Shown here piece after piece: positions 32,880-44,260 of a DNA stretch of 64,000 bases. A program made the position numbers and the translations under genes. Each line of letters opens with the position of its first letter. Position 1 is the stretch's first letter. The DNA is from Pararge aegeria (lineage: Eukaryota > Arthropoda > Insecta > Lepidoptera > Nymphalidae), in assembly GCF_905163445.1 (NCBI RefSeq), contig NC_053201.1, forward strand, positions 6,892,001 through 6,956,000, read 5' to 3'. The notes below the pieces were generated by a model. That model worked only from the letters and a program-made list of their open reading frames with translations. It searched no databases and was not told the DNA's origin.

Positions 32880-33830
32880 TCTTCATTAATTGTCGCTTGT
32901 ACTAGTACGCCTTTGCTGAAGCTAAACATTGTTGCAATAGCGTTTTGGTCTCTACTCATCTGCCTCTTTAGTTTAATGGTCAATATGTTTTGCTGAGTTT
33001 CATTTCGGCTAATTATTTTACTACAGATCATAAAGACCTGGTTTTGGCTAATAATAACTGTCCGCCAAACCCCATTAGATCAGCGTGGTCTAAGCTGTAA
33101 ATCCTTCTCTCATATGTTTGGGAGGAAGGTGCTATGCACAGTGGTCAAGATACAGTTTACACTAATAATGTATAACTAAACAATTTCTTTCTACGTTTGA
33201 AGGTGCTTACCCCCTTAGTGTTTCACGTACTATCACAATTTGCTACATCAAGGTGTCATAAACACCAAAATGAGATAGCTAATAAACACTTAATTTATAG
33301 TGTTTATACTTTGCGACATATTAGTGTGATTAATTGCAATAGTTAAGATATATACAGTCATCTGATAGTGTTTTACATAGTTAACGACACCTTAGTGTGA
33401 CAATTTGTGATAGTTAACAAATATTCAATTCCTTCGGGGTTAACTGCAGTTCGCAGATGCCGTGCATTGCGGAGAAGTGACCTAATTAGAAACCTCTGGA
33501 GCGGCGCCAATGCTTTGAAATAATATCCATATAAACTACGACTACCTTATTCGCATGTAGAGTAGTGGTTTATAGATACTCTACATATGAATTAAGGTAT
33601 TAAGAGAGACCAAGTAGACGCCTTCTTTGACGAGCACTGTATCAAATATATCTACTCCTACTAAAAAAACTACTACTCCTGTAGAGCAGCGCAACCACGG
33701 CCCGATGATTTTAAAAAACCGAAAAAAAATTACAGTATCGCTCAAAATTAAAAAAAACAAGTGGCTGGATGGGGAAGGTGTATGATCGTGTTTGGTGTTC
33801 TCGGGATGGTCTGTGGGCATTTTCATATGT
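32880..33830. other. Intergenic stretch with no recognised content
   Basis: AT-rich and upstream of the putative Ly6 promoter. Repeated 'tagtgtga' and 'cttagtg' words occur between 33210 and 33420 without a regular period. Confidence 0.4.
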
Positions 33831-33834
33831 CCAT

Positions 33835-34098
33835 TCATCATCAGATCATCCCATTACTGGCCCACTACAGAGCTCAGGTCTCCTCCCACAATGAGAAGGG
33901 GTTAAGGCCGTAGTTCACCACACTAGCCCAGTGTGGAATGGTGGACTCCACACATCTGAACTCTCAGGCATGCAGGTTTCCTCACGATGTTTTCTTTCAC
34001 CGTTGAAGCTTAGAAAAGTTAGAGGTGCGTGCTGGGATTCGAACTTGGCCCCCCGAAAGTGAATTCGAGCTCCTACCCAATGTGCTATCATCGCATCA
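33835..34098 (-). repeat. SINE-B copy, near full length
   Basis: Forward text runs from 'tactggcccactacagagc' to 'tacccaatgtgctatcatcgc'; the head has a B box (forward 'gggattcgaacttggcccc'). Confidence 0.8.
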
Positions 34099-34139
34099 TA
34101 TGTCATCATATTAAGGAAATTGATTAATATCTATATTTG

Positions 34140-34368
34140 TTTAGTCATTGTCAACCGTCTGTAGCACTACACTGCTGGACCAAAAGCTTCTGCCAATGGG
34201 AGGGTTTGCTCATAATCAACCACGTGATCAAAATAGCTGGTAGTAGTAGCACGAAATATGCTCGTGCTCCGTTATGTTATTCCTAGTCGCCTTGTACGAA
34301 ACCCTGCAGGGGATGAGAATCGATGTCGACAACTGTATTCTGATCCGCCGTCGCCACACGGTACCGGC
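34140..34368 (-). repeat. Dispersed repeat E copy
   Basis: The forward strand 'gacaactgtattctgatccg' mirrors 'cagatcagaatacagttgtc' at 58554. Confidence 0.55.
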
Positions 34369-34384
34369 ACATGTGTACAAAAAG

Positions 34385-34525
34385 ATAAATAGATAGATAA
34401 ATTCTTTATTGCACACAATTAAGGGATAAAGATAATAAATATTAGAAACAGAAATACAAGAAAAATAAAAATAAGCAAAGGCGGTCTTATCGCTTAAAGC
34501 GATCTCTCTTATCGCTTATCGCTCT
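34385..34525 (-). repeat. LINE 3' end fragment
   Basis: 'aaattctttattgcacac' (reversed poly(A) signal region) followed by 'ggcggtcttatcgct', with the 'agcgatct' block. Confidence 0.5.
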
Positions 34526-34839
34526 AAAGATATATATTTTCGAGTAACTTTTTTGAAACACGTACGTAAATATCACTTTGTATCCTCGTAATATATTCGA
34601 GCATAAAGTTTAACTCTTCTTGGATACGAGGAATTGCGTCGTTTGAATGTTTTATAAGGAGTCGGTATTTTATTTTCAGTGTTTCATTCGTGCCGTGTTT
34701 ATATTTCTGGTGAAAACGTACGAGTACCTATTGAATAATTACTATCGGGGACTAAATATAGCTGTACCTTTTAAAAAAGTCTCTCATTAAGTCTAATGTT
34801 AACATTAAACGCATGAGCTTTTAGGAAAGTCCTACTCTA

Positions 34840-34935
34840 GTATAAAATATTACGTAACCGGGAAATAGGCTTGGGTGTAAATTATCACTCTAGCTAGTGT
34901 CCAAGTGACAACGTGATATCAAAATGAATACCCGG
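34840..34935 (+). repeat. Non-LTR 3' fragment
   Basis: 'ggcttgggtgtaaatta' and 'gtgacaacgtga' match the 18060-18180 copy. Confidence 0.45.
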
Positions 34936-35044
34936 GTTTGTTTCTAATAATACACAGGATACAATAGAAATACTTACCTACTAATTCTACAGATAAGATA
35001 GTAAGTTTGTTGGTTTGATAAATTACATTCACACAACATTTATA

Positions 35045-35460
35045 ATACTTATTCGTCATTATCAACCCGTTACCAGCCCTCTCAGGGCACGGGTCTCGGA
35101 ATGAGAAGGGTTTAGGCTGTAGTCTACTGGCAAAGTTCGGTTTCGTAGACTTCACACGCCTTTGTTTTTCCCTTCATCGTCAAAGCAAGTGATATTTGAA
35201 CTACTTAAATTAAAACCCACATAACTCCGAAATTATGTGAAGAGGTGCGTACCGGGGATAGGTCCTCCCGATAAGCCACAACCCTATTCGGTTGCTACGC
35301 TGCATCGTACCGGAACGCTTAATCGCTTAACGGCACGTCTTTGTCGGTACGGTGGTAACTAGCCACGGCCTATGAGCCAAACCAGACCACAAAAAATTCA
35401 AAAATAATATAAATTGCCGCTTCCGGCGATTGAAACTGGAATATCCCACTTAGGTCGTCA
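35045..35460 (-). repeat. SINE-B joined to SINE-C
   Basis: From 35045 to about 35265 the forward text is SINE-B reversed, cut before its head. From about 35275 it becomes SINE-C reversed ('ctacgctgcatcgtaccgg', 'cggcacgtctttgtcgg'). Confidence 0.65.
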
Positions 35461-35763
35461 AAGACTACACACATCATTTATTACCATTTTCACTAACGAC
35501 CAACAACGCAATGCCTAAATAAGTAACGCTTAATCGATGATGATTCCTAGGCATTCATCAACCGCTCACAAATAGTTATCACCTAAGAGTTGGTGATACA
35601 TTTTTCTATAGACATTATTAGACATTCGATTTAAGCGATGCCTAGGTTTATTAAAATGGGCATTGATCCCATTTAATTCTCTATATTTTCATTAAAATTC
35701 CGTATATGACATGCGTTGCATATTTTATAATGATCGATTGAATTGAATCGTGTGTAATTTATT

Positions 35764-35866
35764 TGCATTGACCGTGAGGTTCGCATTGATTTTATTACTG
35801 TACGGCCCCCATTCGCCCCTCGGTCGCTGTTGACATGCCAATAATATAAATATAGCTCTCAGGGAC
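35764..35866 (+). repeat. Dispersed repeat R3 (pair with 47708-47815)
   Basis: 'tgaccgtgaggttcgca', 'ttcgcccctcggtcgctgtt' and 'catgccaataatataa' recur in order at 47708-47815. Confidence 0.55.
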
Positions 35867-35961
35867 TGTATACCTTTCTCCCTATTTGACATGCCTCAGT
35901 TATTCACATTTAACATTTTATACCGTGCAAATTTAGCTGTGTTCTTGTTATTAAAATCACT

Positions 35962-36215
35962 GTTTGGCACAGTGGGCAGTGAGTCTGCTTACTGAGTCCA
36001 AGGCCGTGGGTTCGATTCCCACAACTGGAAAATATTTGTGTGATAAACATGAATGTTTTCAGTGTTTTTGTGTTTATCTGTACATTGAAAGTATTTATGT
36101 ATGTAATTCATAAATTGTTCATCAGTAATCGAAGTCCCCATAAAGCTACGCTTACTTTGGTGCTAGATGGCCATGTGTGTAATGTCGTTATATACTTATT
36201 TATTTACTATCTTCA
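35962..36215 (+). repeat. SINE-A copy, full length
   Basis: The head 'cacagtgggcagtgagtc' with B box 'gggttcgattcccac' is followed by the SINE-A body to 'gtaatgtcgttata' and a TTTATT tail. Confidence 0.82.
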
Positions 36216-36329
36216 GTCCATTCATTCGGCTCTGTAGTAGTAGAGCTTTTTGTGACAGCACTCGTCCGGGGTCCTACCGCCATGCTTATTTTCCGAAAAG
36301 CAGAATTACTGTGTTCCGCAGGGTGATTA

Positions 36330-36475
36330 CGTATCTCGCGACAGCAATGCGACAGGCGTAAATCTTGCAATCACTGCTGTCAAACGTCACTTTGATTATT
36401 TATTGTATGGGAAAGTGACGTTTGACAGCTGTGATTGCAAGATTTACGCCTGTCACATAGCTGTCGCGAGATACG
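36330..36475. mobile_element. 146-bp hairpin MITE with TTA duplication
   Basis: 64-base arms (36330-36393 and 36412-36475) pair with three mismatches around an 18-base loop. TTA flanks both sides (36327-36329, 36476-36478), the target preferred by PIF/Harbinger elements. Confidence 0.8.
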
Positions 36476-36540
36476 TTATGCCGGTGAAAGTACAAGCACA
36501 TGAAGTTTCTCATCTACGCTTCGGGTTGTGTGTGTTCTTA

Positions 36541-37368
36541 TAGTCGTAAAAATGTAATAGGCCCGTTTTGACATTTGTCATCGCGACGTAACTAGTTATG
36601 GAACCATAAGACTCTGTACTCGATACTCACGATAAATCAATTCAAGTTTGTATCAGAACTTGATTGATATTATTATGTATTGTAAAGTGTTCGTTCGTTC
36701 AAAGTATTCCTTTAACTTCACAACCAATACGCGTGACTGGCTGTTGATTATACGTCCACTTTTCAACATGTTGAAACAGAGTTAGTAGTATATAACAACA
36801 AACACAAAAATCGAGTCAAATCACTATGTTTAAATTAATGTCCAAAATAGAAGAGCCATAGTTAACGTAATAGTAAACAAAATATATCAAACTTAAACGA
36901 GCGCACAGTCAACTTTACAAGATGAGGAACGAAAAACTGCGCAGTGCGCGCGGGGACGCTTCAGTCATGTGCCGCTTGGTCAGATACATCAACTCAGACT
37001 CATTATTTAGAACCCATTTTGAGAACCAAGCTCATTCTTTGCAGTAAAGATAACTACACAATATTTAATTTCGATATTCAGTAAAAAAATGGTTACAGCT
37101 CTAGTATAAAAAAAAAAAAGACTGAGAACGTAACTGTTTTCGGAACGTTTCGCAACAATTATAAATTGCATGCTACTATGAAGTAAGCGCAAAAAGAATA
37201 CTCGCGATATATTCTTTCATGTTATTTAACGTCCAAAAAAATTTACGTATTTTTTAAAACACTGTATGTAATTGATTTTTATTTTATTGTTTCTTTCAGT
37301 TTCGTTTCAAGTTACATTCTATGGTCTTGCACAAATGTCAAAACGGGCCTATTACATTTTTCCGACTA
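36541..37368. mobile_element. Non-autonomous element with 38-bp inverted ends and TA duplication
   Basis: The ends start TAGTCG, and the first 38 bases (36541-36578) match the reverse complement of the last 38 with one mismatch. TA lies on each side (36539-36540, 37369-37370). No transposase frame is inside, so it would be mobilised in trans by a TA-targeting (Tc1/mariner-type) enzyme; the superfamily is inference. Confidence 0.75.
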
Positions 37369-37582
37369 TAGCAAGTGTTACTCTGTACGACGGTTTTCCA
37401 CTAGCTATCACGTAGGCCATCTGATTAATTCGTCAACTATAAATAAACATTCCATATATATTCTCCCTTCTCTCTTATAGGAGAGAGGGATTGAGGTGCT
37501 AAATGCAGCTAAATGAGCTTAAAAGAAAAAAATATTGGTAATATTCACAGCAATACATAAAGTATTTTTATATGTTATTTCG

Positions 37583-37840
37583 ACAGCCGATTGGCGCAGT
37601 TTTCAGCGACCCTGCTTTCTAAGCCCTAAGCCGTGGGTTCGATTCCCACTACTGGAAAATATTTGTGTGATGAGCATTCATGTTTTTTAGTGTCTGGGTG
37701 TTTACATGTATATTCTAAGTATTTATGAATATATTCATAAAAATATTTATCTTAGTACCCATAACACAAGCTACGCTTACTTTGGGGCTAGATGGCGATG
37801 TGTGTATTGTCGTAGTATATTTATTTATTTTCGACCGTAT
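37583..37840 (+). repeat. SINE-A copy, full length
   Basis: 'gccgattggcgcagttttc' head, B box 'gggttcgattcccac', and the complete body to 'gtattgtcgtagtatattta'. Confidence 0.82.
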
Positions 37841-37909
37841 TTCTGATTCTGTATTGCTTGCCCGCTTTACACGATTCAGTAACATTTTCTTGATAGAAAA
37901 AAATAGCAA

Positions 37910-38130
37910 TATATTAATTACTAATATTATAAATGAGAAAGTGTGTTTATTTTTCCTACCTTTACGCTCTATCCAAGCAATCAATCAAGTTGATTTTTGG
38001 CAAAGATTAGTTGAAAAGACGGAGAGTAACAAAGGCTACGTTTTATCCAAGGAAAACCAACGGTTCGCACGGGATTTATAAGAAATCATAATAAACGCTA
38101 ATGAAGAACTCGGGCAACAGCTTGTATATA
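37910..38130 (+). repeat. Dispersed repeat H copy
   Basis: 'ctaatattataaatgag', 'aagttgatttttggcaaaga', 'acaaaggctacgttttat', 'ggttcgcacgggattta' and 'cgggcaacagcttgtata' occur in that order. Confidence 0.7.
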
Positions 38131-38949
38131 CAATATCTTTATCATGTAGGGGCATCTCTTAATTACATTTATGAGAGTTAAGTAAGAAATAAGTATCAAA
38201 ATATTGTTAAATTACTTTCAGTGTTGTACATAAGACTCAAAGTTTTGTGGCTAAAAACTTCGCGTTCCATCGGGAAATGGATGGAAAGTTTTGTAATAAA
38301 GAAAAGTTAAAAAGAACGCGAGAAGGCCGAAAGCCGTTCTATTATTTATTACTGTTATTATAGAATATCGATTTTTCAATTTCAGAGATACGAAATTACA
38401 CTAAATTTGGAATGGTGTTTAAATGTACATACATTTATTTTATATTATTTAAAGATTCAGCTTCGTTCCCCCTGTCTGGCAGTACCTATCCAAATTTAAC
38501 ATTTCTTTTTTAGCATGCTTCTTATAATTATTATAAGTGTCGTTTCTTTTTTTTTAATATTTGGACTTTGGTAACGATGAAATATGCCTATCTGTACTAT
38601 AGGCGGCTAAAAATTTTGCGCCAATGAAAATTTAGCTTTATTGGCTTTTTAATTTTTTTTTGTAACTGCTTTTGCGGAGTATTATAGCAAATAAACTTAA
38701 TTTTCATTGATTGATTGATAATAATTTGTCTAAATTGAGTAGAGTGATACTTTAAAACTGTCCCACTACCCTTTTTCCCTTTCTTTGTATACTGTTAATA
38801 TGAATAATCAACAGACACGGTTAAGATAAACTAATGACACTACCGAACTGCCGCGCGCTAATTTACATTAGGACTTTTTCAATTTGCTGAAACTTAGTTT
38901 CATTTTCGTGATTTTTCTAAAACTGAGTATCATTTGTCCTGCAAGTATT

Positions 38950-38985
38950 GACATCTAGAAAACGTACGGACGTTTTCTAGATGTC
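38950..38985. repeat. Perfect 16-bp inverted repeat, 4-base loop
   Basis: Arms 38950-38965 and 38970-38985 ('gacatctagaaaacgt' and its complement) pair without mismatch. Confidence 0.8.
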
Positions 38986-39654
38986 TTACGGAACTTTCCC
39001 GAAAACACTAGTAAAATAAGTAATAAGGTAACAGCTCATTTTGCAAGTCGAAAAGTCGCCTTTTATATTTCAGTACAGCTGCAAAGTTGTTCACAATTCC
39101 AACTAGTACGTATAAGTGTGAATCGTGTCGAAATAGGAAAAACAACTGCTCTTTTCGCAAAAGAGTATCATGTTATGAAAGTTGCGGCGAGGCGGCGAAG
39201 CGGCTAGGGCGCCGCATTGCACCGATGACCTACATTGTCACACCAACCGCACAATACCTACAACAGAGTTCGCAGAGACCAGCAAACGAGCTATATGTAT
39301 TTTTAGCTTGACTTTCAGGTCAAGTCGTAGGCCTTACTTTTAACTTAACTTTTTTTAACTTAACTTGAAACAAAGAGATCTGTTTTTGTATTTGTATAAC
39401 TAAGTAGTTACAGTTTAGATACTGGGTGTCCGAAGTGTCACTCACGTGTATAGATACTGTTCGCTTATACCAACTGTATTCATCGGTGTAACTGCCCTAC
39501 GGCTAGGCAGTGCAGTGGTGGGTGCTCAATAAACTGCGTTTGAAAAAGATACTGAATTTGCGACTGTCCTTTTTGGTTGCTGACCAACAAACCTCAAATG
39601 GCTCGAACTGAAATCACAAAACTTTGAGTCGATTTACACCATTTATGTATTCTA

Positions 39655-39775
39655 TCATCATCATCATCATCAGCTTATTAGATTACGGTCTCATTGCTGG
39701 GCATAGACTTAGCTAAACTTGCTCGCCGAAGCACGGCAGTAGCATCGCCACTTTTCTTACTCCGGGCTGAGAAAA
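39655..39775 (-). repeat. CATCAT-type repeat fragment
   Basis: It opens with a CATCATCATCATCATC run and has 'attgctgggcatagactt', the same blocks as at 56690-57000. Confidence 0.5.
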
Positions 39776-39902
39776 AATGAGAATTTCTAAGTAAATAGGA
39801 CACCAATTAAAATTTTTGTCCTTACGCCCTTGATTAATTAATAGTTACGCCATTGACTGTGTACTTATTACCAGTGGATTTATAGCAATTTTAAAAAGGT
39901 AT

Positions 39903-39980
39903 AAAAGTTAGGATTCGAACACGGCCCTCCAAAACTGATATCGAAGTCCTACCCACCGGGCTATCACCGTTTCTACGCTC
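39903..39980 (-). repeat. SINE-B head fragment
   Basis: Forward 'ttaggattcgaacacggccc' and 'tcctacccaccgggctatcacc' are the reversed B and A boxes. Confidence 0.65.
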
Positions 39981-40209
39981 GCACGTTGCTTTGCATTATT
40001 TTATTTCAAACACAGAATAAAGAACATACAGAAACCGTGTACACGACTAATAGTGAAGTCAGTAAGTAATCTTGTTCCAAGATAAGTTTGAAGCCTGTAT
40101 TTCCGCTTCCAGAGACCGCTTCCATTTTGCCTTTGGCCATTGAAATGCTTAAAAACATAGGTAAAATAAAACTGTAACTGAAAGATTTCTGTACATTAAA
40201 TATATTTTG

Positions 40210-40700
40210 AAAATTTTGACCGGGGGATGATTTATAATTGATACTGAGTCCAAAACAGATTTTTATTTAATTTTTGTCTGTCTGTCTGTCTGTCTGTCCG
40301 GTCATCACGTGAAAACTACTGAACGGATTCAAATTAAACTTGGTATAGTGGTAGTGGATATTCCGGGTCAACATATAGGCTACTTTTTATCCCCATAAAC
40401 AATAAGTTTCCTCCAGGAAATGGGATGAAAACTTTTATCAATTTTACTTAATATCTCCGTTAAATTTGCACAGATTTAAGTGTATACTATCAAGCATGTA
40501 AGGTCTTATTTTAATAAGGATCTGATAAATATTGTCGGAGATAAAGAACATACAAATAACTGTCAGTCGCAAGGCATATGGGACAGCGCGATCGCTGTCC
40601 CATATGCCTACCATCCTACTAATATTATAAATGCGAAAGATTGTGAGGATGGATGTATGGATGGATGTTTGTATGTAAGTATCAACTAAAATACCACGTA
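40210..40700 (+). repeat. Dispersed repeat H-like copies with TCTG run
   Basis: A (TCTG)n run at 40276-40298 is followed by 'gaaaactactgaacggattc' and 'ataggctactttttatcccc', then by a palindrome, then 'actaatattataaatgcga' opening another copy. Confidence 0.55.
40572..40609. repeat. Perfect 17-bp inverted repeat, 4-base loop
   Basis: 'aggcatatgggacagcg' and its exact complement flank 'cgat'. It sits between two H-family pieces. Confidence 0.85.
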
Positions 40701-41233
40701 AAATAATAGTACATAGCTACTTACGATGATTATGATGTTAGCAGTAGATATATTCTAGCTTCTCTATTGACTCATATGCGGACGAAGTTGCGGGGTTCGC
40801 TAGTATTAAATGTGTCGTACAATTCAGTATCTACTAACAATGTCTGCAGCACATTACATGCACGATCCAAATTAATTATGAGGTATCAGGCTGTCACATA
40901 GCAGTAAGCCCCTTAATATAGAGCCAGCTGTTCCAAACTAAGAACAATTCTGTAACGCCGCGGATACTAATATCCCCAACCTTTCATTTAAATTTATTAT
41001 CCCAGTTAATACTGCGATGTTGTTGGTCAGAAGTATGACGGTAAGTATGTTCTATACTAGTGGTTCCCAACAACTTCACGTTCAACTTATGATGAGTTTC
41101 CCATTCAAAAAAAAATAATTATTAAATCGGACTGATATTACTCTTGTTTCACACATTTTAACAAATAAAATTTCAACCCCCATCTCCTTTGGGGTTAGAA
41201 TTATTATAAATTTTTAAACATATGCATATATAT

Positions 41234-41460
41234 TGGATAGAAGTAGGCGTCACTTGGCGGAAATCCATGATATAATATGAAAATAAAGCTTAATTTGCTA
41301 TAACACTCCGCGAAAAGCAGGAGAATCTGTATGGTGTAATTTATAATTTCTTCAATCCTTATACGCCGCACCAAACAGATCTTCATTCTTCTTGCACGTT
41401 TCGCTCCGAAACCAGAGCATCCTCAGGAGATGTTGACTTTACAATAAATAATTGTTAAGA
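41234..41460 (+). repeat. Dispersed repeat R2 copy
   Basis: It matches 28167-28275 over its first ~115 bases, then continues with 'cagagcatcctcaggagatg', which also resembles 16200-16250. Confidence 0.6.
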
Positions 41461-41572
41461 AACATTATTTAACAACTATTCATTTGTTTGAGAGTGCCTA
41501 GACTGACGTGGTAAATCCACGTAAGAACACTTACTAAGAGTTTGCCTGACTGTTGAAAATATGAGTTCCTGA

Positions 41573-42717
41573 TAGTGATGGGCCGAACATGGGTTTCACC
41601 GAATACGAACATTCGGCCGAATATTCGGTAAAACTTTTACCGAACCGAATATTCGGCCGAATATTCGGTACATTACAGTGAACGTTTGTTTTCCGAAGCA
41701 GGCAACGTTTATAAGCAAAAACGAAACAAACTATTGCCAAATAAAGCTGAGCATCTTGTTTTTTTACACCACAACTTGCCACTTGTGAATTTTAAATACT
41801 AAATTACACCGGGCTTATTTTCTAATTATGTAACAAAACATTTGTGTTTACGTTTCTTTTTATTGTAGTTTCAACTTTCCATTACCGTTTAAGAACTATA
41901 TTTTTTCTGTTTATAGATAAACAAAACACTTTCGTGTAAGTCAATGAAGATGTGAATTGTGTTTTTTAAGGAATAATCTTCCTATATTATTATTTTACAT
42001 ACTTAAGTAATTAATGATATTTTGAATTATCTTAAATAATTATATGAGATGTCATATGTGTCTTATATATCAGTAGACTATAATTAAGTTCCTAACTCTT
42101 AATGTGTAGATTAAGTGATTGATCTCTTAAATTACAACCTGAGAAGTACAAACAAATTACTTATTTTCTTTATAAAGAACTATATTGGTTGAATAGGATA
42201 GGTTTAAAAGTTTAATATCTATAAATATATTTTGCGACGCTATGCTGAGTAGAAACTAGAAAAAAATATTATCCATAATCTACTGTATTGTGATTTGATT
42301 AAGCTATTCTCTAACACAATAAAGACTGATCGAAATAAATATCTTGTTTATTTTCCTTCAATTAAGATAAGACCTGATTATAATATATTATTCTAAAGAG
42401 TTTACACAGCAGCCTAATCCCAAAACAGCTAGATACCTATATTTTGCGTTAAGTTATTATCTTTTTACCAACCTACTTTAATTGAAAATAAAGCTTCAGT
42501 GACGACAAACACAGAAAGCTATACTCTAAAATACTTACCTCATTACACTGTACACTCAAATCATGATAATACACGGATCATTAACAGTAAAAACTTTGAG
42601 TATCTCTTTGCCGAATATTAGGTGATTCAGCCGAATATTCGGCCGAATATGAATATTCAGTAAAGCTGCCGAATATGCCGAATACCGAATATAAAACGAA
42701 TATTCGGCCCATCTCTA
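41573..42717. mobile_element. hAT-type non-autonomous element, 1,145 bp
   Basis: The left end TAGTGATGGGCCGAA matches the inverted right end with one mismatch in 15. GTTCCTGA is duplicated exactly on both sides (41565-41572, 42718-42725), the 8-bp size made by hAT transposases. TAGTG fits the hAT terminal pattern. Subterminal CGAATATTCGG palindromes cluster at both ends. No intact transposase is present. Confidence 0.88.
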
Positions 42718-43378
42718 GTTCCTGACTGACCTGAGGGTGGAATTGAATGAACGACGTAAAAATAAATAGCCTCCAAACCCAGAGAAATAAAAATAAAAAC
42801 TATAAGACCGCATACATATAACACAAATATTATATTTTAAAAGTACGTAGTAAATGCAACAAACATGAATTCGCTGCAGATGAAATATCTACTGTTAGAT
42901 GTTATTACCTCTACAGTCCGCATCGTGCGGCAAACCGGTTCAACTTGTCTACGGACGCCACTCAAGTTGATTTGCCGGTATGCCGCAAATCCGAGGCCTG
43001 GAACAGTGAAATATTATTACAATTTACATAATTGATATCAAAATACTATATAGCTTGATTGCAAACATATCACCGCTTAAAGTATTATTATTTTAATATT
43101 GGTGACGTATTATTTTAGAATTAAAATCCTTGAATATAAATTTAATATTTTAAAATAACACTGCTAAACGATAAACCTATACCACTGATGCCCAGCTTAC
43201 ACAGCTTAAGGTAGAACGCGTCTGCCTATATCATTCCTATTCACCTTTGATTTAAGGGTACTTTTAAATCTGATATGTCCATCAAGAAAGAGTGGAGACG
43301 GATTTTCAGGCGAGCCACACCTAAGTGCCGAGCATGAACAGTCTGCGAAGACTGAAACAACTAGGGTATAGGTAGTGC

Positions 43379-43690
43379 ATCGAGCAGCAGAAAGGCTAGC
43401 TTGGCAGGAGACATTTCTTACCGACGAAGCCGTGCCTATCCTGTCATCGCTTAATAGGTATTGAATCAAGCAGCAGAATGGCTCTGCCAAGCTAGCCATT
43501 CTGCTGCTTGATTTAATACCGACGAAGCCGTGCCTATCCTATCATCGCTTAATAGGTAGTGAATCGAGCAGCAGAATGGCTAGCTTGGCAGGAGACATTT
43601 CTTACCGACGAAGCCGTGCCTGTCCTTTCATCGCTTAATAGGTAGTAAATCGAGCAGCAGAATGGCTAGCTTGGCAGGAGACATTTTCTC
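43379..43690. repeat. Tandem array with one internally inverted unit
   Basis: 'ccgacgaagccgtgcct' starts at 43420, 43519 and 43605, spacings of about 98 and 86. 'gcagcagaatggctagcttggcaggagacatt' type units recur. The second unit carries a hairpin at about 43463-43512, where the 'gcagcagaatggct' sequence meets its own complement. Confidence 0.8.
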
Positions 43691-44089
43691 CACGAAAGGA
43701 AAAAAAATTTAATCTTATGCTTTTTCTGCTGGGGTAATAACATCTCAGTGTGTGGAGTATACAATGCAACAATAACTGCAGGATGCGATATGCGCCGCAA
43801 GTGCAGGACATCCGAGCTGGACCGACCTTGTCAGCTGTTCTAATAATATTGTGCTGTGCCCACGTCACACTCACGCCACGCTTCGTGCAGCTTGTAGGGT
43901 TGCGAGTCTGATTTTGATTTCATCGTTTTGATATCCTTCTAATGTTATAGCATACAAAGTCAAAACTATTTAAAAAACTGGTTAGTGCAATAATTCATAT
44001 CCAAATTTTTTTTTTATCTTTTATACAATAATAGGACTTATCTATTAGCTTATGTTTAATACAAAGCAAAAGTGTATTTATTTGTTTGT

Positions 44090-44260
44090 TACCTATATAA
44101 TTCGGCTCAACCACTGTTCCAATATTAATGAAATTTGACCCTTAAATAGCATGCATCCTGGATATTGCCCTAGGATGCTATTATTACGGGAAACCAACGG
44201 TCCCCGCGCATTAAAAAAAAAATCCCGACAAAAACGGATGAAGTCGCGGGCTAATTTTCA
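44090..44260 (+). repeat. Dispersed repeat H-like fragment
   Basis: 'caaccactgttccaatatta', 'gcatgcatcctggatat' and 'ggatgaagtcgcgggcta' fit the family's 3' half. Confidence 0.45.

Noticed and set aside
35962..36040. tRNA gene
   Set aside because: A and B boxes are present, but no cloverleaf with acceptor stem closes, and the same head recurs in front of an identical body elsewhere, so it is a SINE head. The same applies to the heads of SINE-B, C and D copies.
37725..38081. 118-codon forward frame
   Set aside because: It joins a SINE-A tail to a family H repeat.
39087..39311. Cys-rich 74-codon frame with a C-x2-C pattern
   Set aside because: It looks a little like a zinc motif, but the spacing matches no family I know, it has no splice context that helps, and the stretch is CpG-rich like an old repeat.
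41534..41782. 82-codon reverse frame inside the hAT-type element
   Set aside because: It crosses the element boundary and the duplication, so it cannot be a transposase remnant in one piece; no catalytic motif is visible.
43206..43499. 97-codon reverse frame
   Set aside because: It overlaps the tandem array and its flank; no family recognised.
43379..43690. CRISPR-like array
   Set aside because: Repeats are long, uneven and partly inverted with no unique spacers of fixed size, and the genome is eukaryotic.
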